Assembly (NCBI GenBank): GCA_038093515.1 | Contig: JBBPSI010000159.1 | Location: forward strand, 1 to 57,227 | Length of the DNA stretch: 57,227 nt | Source of the DNA: Butyriboletus loyo | Lineage: Eukaryota; Basidiomycota; Agaricomycetes; Boletales; Boletaceae | Direction of reading: 5' to 3' | Shown here: positions 44,779-53,897 of the stretch, in pieces | How the letters are laid out: each line of letters starts with the position of its first letter | How positions within the stretch are numbered: the stretch's first letter is position 1 | Program-made: the position numbers and the translations under genes | Notes under the pieces: generated by a model | Seen by the model: only the letters and a program-made list of their open reading frames with translations | The model's database searches: none | What the model was told of the DNA's origin: nothing

Positions 44779-45822
44779 TGCTCTGACTCTTCCGAGTCGC
44801 GTTCAAAGTTTTTCCAAGGAAGAGAGGTTTTTATGACCATCAAGGTGGAATGGTATTGATGGCAGTGGAGTAGAGTTACTCGCCTGGTCAAATTCGAAAG
44901 TAGACCGAGGTATTGGACGAACCTGGCGGGTCAATATCGTATTCGGTGAGAGAAGCTGGAATCTGTTCGAGATGGATGTAACAGGATGTTGCCCAGTTAC
45001 ACGGGCTTGAACTGTAGTTAAAAGTTTCTTCAAATCTTGCAACCGAGCGTCCCCCACCTGTAAGGGAAGTCTTTGTCGTTGCGCTTCCGAGTCCTTCATG
45101 TGCCGGCTTAGTAGATTAGACCAAGGCTGACCGCTGTCGTCCGGGATGACAATGGATAATAGGATTGGTAGTAGTGCAACAGTAAACTTTCGTACACTGT
45201 CGTTACTACACATAAGGAGACGACATGGAAGCCACCCGCGAGTGACAAGTGGTGGCGACACGATCGTTTGGCACGTCAGTACGGTGTCCCAACCCCAGGG
45301 ATGATCTAAATTGACCTTCTTGCACTAACCCCACTGTATGTGCACGAGCATCTTCGGGCGATTCAGAGAGGGTCTTCGGAGGGCCGCTGTTCTGAGGAGT
45401 GTGGCATGTAAGTTACATGTTCAGTCTTCTCACTGAACAGTGGTTGAGCCAGTGCGCTCAACTGAGATAGTAATACAGAAAAGAAGAACGCGATATACCA
45501 GACGCACGTTTCATCCCAACGCTCACCGCTTCCCATTCGCCTTTGCCTTTTGCGCCCTTTGAAGGATCTCTGCTCCGGGACGCACTTCCCAAGGTAAGTA
45601 TATATCATCCGCTCCTCTTGAAGGGAGTAATTCTACGACTCTTCCGCACTACAAAGTGAGTTTCCTCTGTTTGACTGTTAACCCTTATGTGAAAAAGGGG
45701 CCATTCTTTCCCAATTAGTTAGTGCGCGGCATTTCCCGTCAACAGCATCGTTCGCATCCACCACCTCCCAAGCTATCCAGTCGTGTTTCATTCATCTCTC
45801 AGCTTTCTTGGCCACTCCCGCG
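44779..45822. other. Divergent intergenic region, GH5 / GTPase copy 2
   Basis: Contains a 152-codon minus-strand frame (45,261-44,803) with one hydrophobic stretch (VALLPILLSIVI) that could be an upstream GH5 exon; I could not find a convincing splice to 44,778. The part near 45,700-45,822 is the GTPase promoter and 5' UTR, pyrimidine-rich. Nothing else is recognised. Confidence 0.4.
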
Positions 45823-48800
45823 ATGAAGGCCTTAAAACAACGAATTCGACGCCTCCAATCCGGCATCGCCAGTAGAGATTCGTCTCCGGCGCCTTCAAGT
45901 TCCCAGCATTCCCATACACCCAATATGCAACCCAACGCAGTCCCCAGCGATTCAGACATTCTCCTGACCCAAGCCAAAGGCGCCGATGCTCTGGCCCTTG
46001 AGATACAGCACAAAGATTCAGATGTGCCCAAGGAACAGGTCACAGATCCCACCTCTCTCGAGCCGCACCCCGACAACTCGAGTGCTGTTGACATGCAGAC
46101 GTTCATGCAACATGTTGACCCGGATCTCATGGAGAAATTTGGACGATTTAGAATTCTCATCATCGGCAGGGCGAATGCCGGCAAGACGACCATCCTTCAG
46201 AGCATATGCAACGCGACGGAAGATCCGGAGATCCACCATCAAGGGGAAAAGGTAGGGTTGATAAAGCTGAGATATACCGGATGCTAATGCCGTTGACGTG
46301 TGATCAGGTTGACTTTGCGATCCAGGGATCCAGGGAGGTGAGTGTCATGGCTACGTCCATGTCATTTGCAGTGCTTTTGCAAGCCGTCTCGTGTTTCACA
46401 GCGTGGACTCCATGATATCAATTATGAGATGGTTTTCAAAAGCAACGGCAAATTTGTCTTCCATGACTCTGCTGGTTTTGAGGCTGGTCGTGAGGATGAG
46501 TTCGACAAGACAAAGGACTTCATCACGGAGCGTGCCAGTACAACTTTCCTTGAAAAGCGAATTCATGCCATCTGGTGAGTGGGCATTATTTTACTAGGTC
46601 CTGATGACTCTTATACAAGCAGGTACTGCATTCCAATGGATCAACATCATCGTGCTATCACTGTTGCAGAGGAAAGGTTCTTCTGTGAATGTGACACCAG
46701 AAAAGGTGATAATTTTTCATGATAATGCTGTCTGAGCTGATTGGTTTGGGTATTAGTGCCAGTGATTGTGCTATTTACCAAATGGGATGCACTTATGATA
46801 CAGGCATTTCAGCCTAAATACCTAGATCAGCCTCTAGAAGATCAACTCCTGAAGCAGAGGGAGCATGCTGAAGAAATCTTTGCAAAGAGAAATATATGGA
46901 AGGATCTGAGCAAGATGGTATTTCCCCCACAGGCATATGTGAAGCTGGAAAGTTTGTACATATATTCTTCATCTCTATTTTCTTGTATTAATCATATGTC
47001 CAGACATGGATACATCTGACACAGGATGTCACACATTGCTGAGAGAGACTGCAGCTGCATTGAATGATGCATCACTGCAGATGTTGTTGGTTACAGCACA
47101 GGAAAAGAATATCCTGCTCTGCATTGAGTATGCAGTCAGACAGTGAGTGAAACAATTTCTGGGTGTAAAGCATAGTATATTGATACCATCAAGTGTCTTG
47201 GTACCTTATGCTGAGTCCAGGAATGCTCAAAAGCAAAATCTCAATCTGGGTGGGGCATTGGCAAGTTGGTTTCCACACACAAAGGTAAGAATTTAAGTCA
47301 TTCAAAAATTATTGGGATGAAAATATTCTTATGCTTGAATGATATTGATGGATGGCTAGGTAATTAACATTACATGAAATCAAAAAGAGCTTACTGATTG
47401 ATTGTTTAATTCTGTCCATGAAGAGAGTATGTGATACATTATGCATTAAAGTTATGATAAGCTCACATACTAACAGGGTGTAAGTGGTATATCAAAACAA
47501 AAAAAAACATTTAACCTATTCTATCACTCTTGCATTAATAGCTGGTGAGTAATCTAATGCAGACTTGAAAATATGAGTTCCTGTTTATCAAGGATTTGAT
47601 CTCAAAGGGAGTAAGTGATCTGAAATGCACTAAGAAAGAGTCTGGCTAAAAGATTGATGCTTGTGTTGATGTAATATGATAGGAAGTAAGTGGTCTGATT
47701 ATACCTGAAAGACACAAAACTAATACTTTCATATCCATTAATATAAAGAAAGTAAGTGGCATATGGATGAAAAATATAACTTTATTGATGACTTTGTGTC
47801 CATCTCAACAACTGCCATTTCCATGATAGTTTGTAGGTGATCAAGTATGCATTCTGAAGCAAGGTGTTGACTATGGGCCTATGTGCTGTACATTCCTTTC
47901 ATAGCTGGTAAGTGTTCTCTCTGAATATAAAATCCAAGCACTGCTGATGAATCCACCCTGTGCTGCTCTTCAATTGAAAGATTGTAAGCACTCTGGTGTG
48001 GAATTAAAATGAGATAGCTGATGATAAATGTCCTTTGTATTGCACTCTCATTCATAGCAAGTAAGTGATCTATGGTGAAGTGAGAATTCTGTTGACACAC
48101 ATGCTTCCTCTATAGGATGTAAGTGGTCTTACATGGATTTAATGTAAGAATGCTACTGATGAGCATCCTGTTATGGATTGGTATTTTTCCTCTGTTTTTT
48201 CCTGCTGCTCTCCCAATGATAGGATGTAGGTGGACTAATGCTAATTGAAAGGAGAATATGCTGATGAACATCTCTTCTGCTACTCTCCCATTGATAGTTT
48301 GTAAGTGGTCTGATGTGAATTGGAATGCAACTGGTGCTGATCACCATTCCTCCCATTTCCCCTCATTGATAGCGTGTAAGTGGCTGGATGTGAATTGGAA
48401 TGAGACTGGTGCTGATCACCATTCCTCCTATTTCCCCTCCTTGATAGATTGTAAGTGGCTGGATGTGAATTGGAATGAGACTGGTGCTAATCACCATTCC
48501 TCCTATTTCCCCTCATTGATAGTATGTAAGTGGCTGGATATGAATTGGAATGAGACTGGTGCTGATCACCATTCCTCCCATTTCCCCCCATTGATAGCAT
48601 GTAAGTGGCTGGATGTGAATTGGAATGAGACTGGTGCTGATCACCATTCCTCCTATTTCCCCTCATTGATAGCGTGTAAGTGACTGGATGTGAATTGAAA
48701 TGAGACTGGTGCTGATCACCATTCCTCCTATTTCCCCTCATTGATAGTATGTAAGTGGCTGGATATGAATTGGAATGAGACTGGTGCTGATCACCATTCC

Positions 48801-51091
48801 TCCCATTTCCCCCCATTGATAGCATGTAAGTGGCTGGATGTGAATTGGAATGAGACTGGTGCTGATCACCATTTCTCCTATTTCCCCTCATTGATAGGCT
48901 GTAAGTGGCTGGATGTGAATTGGAATGAGACTGGTGCTGATCACCATTCCTTCTATTTGCCTTCATTGACAGGCTGTAAGTGGCTGGATGTGAATTGGAA
49001 TGAGACTGGTGCTGATCACCATTCCTCCATTTCACCTCATTGATAGCCTGTAAGTGGCTGGATATGAATTGGAATGAGACTGGTGCTGATCACCATTCCT
49101 CCTATTTCCCCTCATTGATAGTATGTAAGTGGCTGGATGTGAATTTGAATGAGACTAATGCTGATCACCATTCCTCCCATTTCACCTCATTGATAGCCTG
49201 TAAGTGACTGGACATGAATTGGAATGAGACTGGTGCTGATCACCATTCCTTCTATTTGCCTTCATTGACAGGCTGTAAGTGCCTGGATGTGAATTGGAAT
49301 GAGACTGGTGCTGATCACCATTCCTCCTACTTCCCCTCGTTGATAGGCTGTAAGTGGCTGGACATGAATTGGAATGAGACTGGTGCTGATCACCATTCCT
49401 CCTATTTCCCCCATTGACAGGCTGTAAGTGGCTGGATGAGAATTTGAATGAGAATGGTGCTGATCACTATTCCTCCTATTTCCCCTCATTGCTAGGCTGT
49501 AAGTAGCTGGATATGAATTTGGAATGAGAATGGTGCTGATGACCATTTCCCCCATTGATAGCGTGTAAGTGGCTGGATGTGAATTGTTGGAATGAGAATG
49601 GTGCTGATGATCATTCCTCTTATTCCCCTAAATTGATAGCATGTAAGTGGCTGGATTTGAATTTGGAGATGATACTGATGAGAATTCCCCCTATTGCTCT
49701 CTCATTGATAGGCAGTAAGTCATGTAATGTCAATTTAAAATGCAGAGTTGCTCATGAGCATCCCTCTTGCTCCTCTCCCTTGATAGCAAGTAAGTGATCT
49801 AATATTGATTTGAAAGAAGAATGCTGTTAATGAGCTTTCCTTGTGCTCTTCCACTGATAGGAAGTAAGTGGTCTGATGTGGATTTAAAATGAAAATTCTA
49901 CTAAGAAGTATCCTCCCTGCTGCTCTTTCTTTCACAGGATGTATGTGGTCTCATATGGACTCCAGGCCAGATGCTGTTGCTGATTTCTCTGATGGTTGAC
50001 CTGTCTGCTTCTATGGCTATTTGGATACTAGTTTGTGAGCATCTTTGTATGCATGTGAAAATGTTGATTGCTGATTAATTCATGTTCATTACTTTCATTG
50101 CTTTCTCATTAACAGGCAGTGAGTGATCTGACCTGACATTGGAGAATGAATGCTTTATCTTTACTCTTCCTTCCAGAGGGTAAATCACATGATATGTTGT
50201 TCCAATGTGTATTACTAATATATGCATGCCTGCCTCTCATGTTTTCTTCCAAATAGAATGTAAGTGATCTCATTCACAATTGAAATCTGCATTCTGCTCA
50301 TGAAACCTCTATTTATCTTGAAATGTTAATATAACCCTATTATTTCACAACTTCTGGTATACTTAGCTGGTAAGTATTATCTTGCTACTGTAATAGTTAT
50401 GCAGCTATGAATTGATTATCATTCCTATAGGATGTAAGTTTATTTTTCCATGCAATCTTATTTGTGTTATTTAATTTTATGCTTTGTCTACATTTAGAGG
50501 GTAAGACATCTATGTGATTGTTTAAATATTGTACTCATAATTTGACCAGAGTGTCAGTTTTTAACTTGAAGGTCTTTATATTGCAACTGACATCATGCAG
50601 GTTGTCACCAACCCTCAGTCCTCCCTGGTAAATCATTTATCATTTGATCATACTAGGTATTTGCTACAACAATTTCATTCATTTCAGAGTTCTCTTCAAC
50701 CAACAGAGGCAAAGACCATGGTGGCATGTACAATCATGAAATTATATTTACTGTATTAACTCTTTATGTATTTCAGATCAAAAAGAAAACCAACACTGAG
50801 AGAAAGGTTCTGCAACATGGCATTGGTAAGTTAATCCATCTTGAATTTTCATAACCTTGAAATCTTTTCATAGGCCTTATACTACTTCTTCAATATTCCT
50901 TCACTCTGGTCCAAAATAAATCTGAAAATCCCTTTGCCTTAGCAGAAGAAAGGTATGAAGCATCTGGGGTATCTGCTCAGATATCAAAGAAACTGGATGA
51001 GATCTTATCCAAACATTTTGCCACCAAAACTAGAGATGAAAAAGTGGACCTGGTCATGGACATCATAAAGCAGCACCCCTTGTGTAGGTAG
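45823..51091 (+). CDS. P-loop GTPase, copy 2, with 42 one-codon exons
   Basis: A GTP-binding protein with G1 GRANAGKTT (residue about 115), G3 DSAGF (about 175) and G4 TKWD (246-249), resembling the large agaricomycete family of 'G domain' proteins; role unknown. Ordinary exons are 45,823-46,251, 46,308-46,337, 46,402-46,574, 46,623-46,705, 46,757-46,951, 47,004-47,142, 47,176-47,284, then 50,601-50,627, 50,688-50,720, 50,777-50,825 and 50,874-51,091. Between 47,284 and 50,601 lie 42 predicted exons of three bases each. The spliced product is 536 residues, with 387-428 supplied by the microexons. Frame is phase 0 before, through and after the array, and the C-terminal exons read on to LVMDIIKQHPLCR and TAG. 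The intron after 47,142 is 33 nt with acceptor TAG, or 51 nt with acceptor AAG (six residues fewer). If the whole array were skipped, the protein would still be in frame at 494 residues. Confidence 0.78.
47285..50600 (+). repeat. Tandem intron array with 3-nt microexons, copy 2
   Basis: Forty-three consecutive intron-like units are separated by 42 triplets, every one exactly three bases (first 47,424-47,426, last 50,498-50,500). The outer units are diverged and align one to one with copy 1, except that copy 2 lacks one unit after the fourth microexon. The core (48,301-49,642) has 18 triplets between homogeneous units. Its sequence type differs from the core of copy 1: GAGACTGGTGCTGATCACC here against GAGAATGGTGCTGATGACC there. 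Core triplets all end in T and code for Arg, Ile, Tyr, His, Ala and Pro. Order repeats locally (Arg-Tyr-His occurs after a near-identical run), suggesting multi-unit duplications. Read without splicing in the gene's frame, each core intron meets TGA at its sixth codon. Confidence 0.82.
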
Positions 51092-51638
51092 TGAAGTGAC
51101 ACAACTCTATATACTAACTTGTCTTACAGCATAGGCCAATGCATAGCTAAAATGTCATGACTTGCCAGATGACTTACCCTATCCTTTCTTTCTCTTTTCC
51201 TGCAATCTGTTTGCTTTCCCCACATTTGTACTGATAGTCTGGCCTGACCCAGAATCTTCTTTTTCCTTCTGTTTTTCCACAAAGTTCAACCTTTGTACCT
51301 TCCAAAACATTCATCAAAGTTCTTTAACATTCTGTCACATGTCAATTCCCAGCCAATCACATATTTTCCTCCACAATCATTGTATTGAGAACTGGAATAA
51401 TGTTATGTGCCAGTTGATGCTGCCAGATTGTGCTGAGTTTTTCACTCAACTGAAAAGTACATATGTACAGTGAGGTGGCCCTGGAGAAACACTATTTTTC
51501 TGATCACCTTTTGTTGACCATGTTTGGTAGATCAAAAAGGATATTCTCTCAAAGATAGGCATAGGATAATTTGTGTTGCAACTGCAGTACCAATCAACAG
51601 AAAAACATGAACATCAAGATCATGATGCTTCATTCATG
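51092..51638 (+). other. 3' flank of GTPase copy 2, end of the duplicated block
   Basis: Matches 5233 to about 5790 with small indels up to the LTR edge. It contains no gene. Similarity stops exactly where the retroelement LTR begins, so the element inserted into, or at the edge of, the duplicated block. Confidence 0.7.
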
Positions 51639-52564
51639 TGTTACGCTGGAGTGCGAAACAACTAGCAGCGAGCACTTGAATAGGGGCTCGAGCCTAATCG
51701 GGAAGATGGCCAACTCGTGTAGACGACACTATCGGGCTTCTGCAGAGCAAGTGTTGGCGAGATGTCGTATGGTGGCAACCAGATGAGATCGAGCTGAAGC
51801 TTATCAGCTCTATCAGCAGATGGGGTATAAGCTAGATTGCTAGGCACTTGGTAGATACGTAGAACTAGCTAGGGAAGGCGTACTATGCTAAGTACGCTGG
51901 TATATATACGAATAGATATCGTGCACAGACCGAGCTGTGCATGGCAGTGAAGGGCAGAGGGTTATGAGTCTACTCGAGTCATAACAGCAAATGGAGAAGC
52001 GGCAAAGTGCCGGTAACAAGGGAGTGAAGCTCCAAGCAAGGTGGCGACATCGTCAGCAAATGAGAAGTGCTGAACATGAAGTGACAATGTCCTTGAGGCC
52101 GGCCCCACAGGGCAAAGGGGACGCAAACGGCGGAGCCCTGTTACGCTGGGCGCTAACAATTGAACAGCGAGGAGGCACTCTGGAGTGGCCTCGAGACTCT
52201 GGAGACGATTCTGAGCTGGGTCTCAGACTATGTCTTAGTGCGCACACTAAGAGTCTGGAAGTGAACTAATTGCTAGCAGGTTACTGCGTAGAACTAGATA
52301 AAGTACATGGTGGAAAGGCCGAGCCTTTATACTACTGGGGTCTGCGCACAGACCGTGTTCCTAATCGAGACGCGAGAAGGAAAGTACAAGTACGGAAGGA
52401 ACATTCCAGAAGATTCCGGAGTGTGAGGGAAAGTGCGTCCGTGCGCGGGAAGTGGTGACTAAGCTAGAACGGTTGGTACCGTTCAAAGGGAACTAGCTGT
52501 AAGCTAGGCGAATGAAGTAGTCCAAGTGGTAGTGGATGGAAAAAGTATACCACTACCGTAACAT
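51639..52564 (-). repeat. 3' LTR (926 bp)
   Basis: On the plus strand it begins TGTTACGC and ends CCGTAACA; the outer seven bases are inverted repeats (TGTTACG / CGTAACA), with the TG...CA ends typical of LTRs. The left edge coincides with the point where similarity to the GTPase block at about 5790 stops. The five bases preceding it (TCATG) would be the target-site duplication, but the partner is off-window. Confidence 0.82.
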
Positions 52565-52578
52565 TACCCCCTTCCCAT
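52565..52578 (-). other. Polypurine tract (plus-strand primer)
   Basis: On the element strand, GGGAAGGGGG followed by TAA abuts the LTR start. This is the expected primer position for second-strand synthesis. Confidence 0.75.
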
Positions 52579-52614
52579 GGTGGAGACTCCGACTCCACAA
52601 CTTGAAAACTCCCT

Positions 52615-53886
52615 TCATTGAGACGATCCCTCGTTGAAGTCGTAGTCGTAAGGATCGTCGGCAGGGAGGTCTGCCCACGCGTCGTCCCGGAACGTGCAGT
52701 TGGCGACGATGTGGCCAACGGCTCCACATAGGCCGCAGATGCGCTCTGGACAAAACTCCTGTATATGACCAGGGGCGATCCGATGACAGAAGGGACATGC
52801 GTAGTTGGGGCATTCCCTGCGAAAGTGACCGGCGGTCCCGCACTCGAAGCAGAGTTGCGGGCGGACGAGGCGAGGTCGAGCAGCGCTCGTGCTGGGGTCA
52901 GGCGATCGGTCGTCGACGATGATAGGGGAATTACGAGTGCCCCGACCAGGGAGGTAGGGGGGCGGGGGTCCGTACGAAGAGTCATTAGAGCTACCAGCTG
53001 TAGCGGCGGCGGTGGTGACGTGGGGAATGAGCTGGATGGCGGGCGTGCCTCGTCGGGTAGACGGTTGGGGGGTGACGGAGCGGACGGCTCTGTTGGCGAT
53101 TCTTCGTCCTGCGGCAGTAAGGGTGACGGATCCAGGGATTGCTCCGACCTGGAGTAGCGCCTGGCGAGGTTGGCGACGCACTGTACGAGGCGGTAGGGGG
53201 GAGTGTCGACGAGCGACCTGGGGCTCGTCGACGTCGGTCCGAAAGGACTCCAGGGACTCTCCTGTTGTCTCACGAGACGAATCTGCTACCAACGTGGTTG
53301 CAGGAGAGCTTCGGACGGGTGGCGCTGGAATAGGTACAGGCGAAGGAGATCTTGCCGGGGGAGGACGAGGCACTGGATTGGGGCCGCGAGCCATGGGGCG
53401 GAGGTAGCCGATGCGGTCGGCGGAATGGAGGTAGAATTGCCGCTCCCTAGGAGCAAGCGCGATGAGGATGGGTCTAAGGACGGGGGCCAGAATACCTGGC
53501 AAGAGTTGATCAACCACGTAGCCGAAGCCTTCGGCGTGGAGAATATCGAGGGTATATCCCCTAGCCTCCATCAAGGAGGACTCAAGGGCGGCGGAGTAGA
53601 CGGGTGGTTGATTGTCTGGGCACAGACGGGTGTGGACGGTGCGGGCGAGGGCGTAGGAGCGGTAAAGGGAAGCGAGTGTGCGGAGGACATAGTCTCCGGT
53701 AAAGTCCATACGCTGCTCCAGGGCGTAGGTGGCGACGGGGTTTTCGAGGACTGCGGCGTACAGTACGCGGCGAGAGGACACTGGGAGACGCGAAGAGCGG
53801 ACTGGGGGTTGCGGTGGAAGGGGAAGGTTTTCGTTGTTGTCGTTGGCAGCAGAAGAAGCATTGTTTTCGACTGGGGAGATGGACAT
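52615..53886 (-). CDS. Retroelement ORF downstream of pol, three zinc knuckles
   Basis: A 423-residue frame starting 11 bases after the pol stop. The first 150 residues are helical and contain ALEQRMDFTGDYVLRTLASLYRS. A Pro/Arg/Ser-rich middle follows. At about residues 345-395 there are three zinc knuckles: CFECGTAGHFRREC and CGLCGAVGHIVANC fit CX2CX4HX4C exactly, while CPFCHRIAPGHIQEFC has six residues before the His. An acidic Asp/Tyr tail ends at 52,615. Knuckles are normal for Gag nucleocapsid, but Gag is encoded before pol, so this is an additional ORF. It may bind element RNA; that is inference. Confidence 0.8.
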   Translation of the reverse strand: MSISPVENNASSAANDNNENLPLPPQPPVRSSRLPVSSRRVLYAAVLENPVATYALEQRMDFTGDYVLRTLASLYRSYALARTVHTRLCPDNQPPVYSAALESSLMEARGYTLDILHAEGFGYVVDQLLPGILAPVLRPILIALAPRERQFYLHSADRIGYLRPMARGPNPVPRPPPARSPSPVPIPAPPVRSSPATTLVADSSRETTGESLESFRTDVDEPQVARRHSPLPPRTVRRQPRQALLQVGAIPGSVTLTAAGRRIANRAVRSVTPQPSTRRGTPAIQLIPHVTTAAATAGSSNDSSYGPPPPYLPGRGTRNSPIIVDDRSPDPSTSAARPRLVRPQLCFECGTAGHFRRECPNYACPFCHRIAPGHIQEFCPERICGLCGAVGHIVANCTFRDDAWADLPADDPYDYDFNEGSSQ

Positions 53887-53897
53887 TTTCGAGTGTT

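Noticed and set aside
44803..45261. 152-codon minus-strand frame as a separate secreted protein
   Set aside because: Only one hydrophobic stretch, no clean splice to the GH5 gene and no domain; left as an uncertain upstream region.
48301..49642. Regular repeats resembling a CRISPR array
   Set aside because: The repeat is the whole 75-bp unit and the variable part is only two to three bases; there are no spacers, and the genome is eukaryotic.
52130..52165. An internal TGTTACGCTGG resembling the LTR start, suggesting a nested LTR
   Set aside because: Similarity is limited to about eleven bases and no matching end follows; it lies within the outer LTR.
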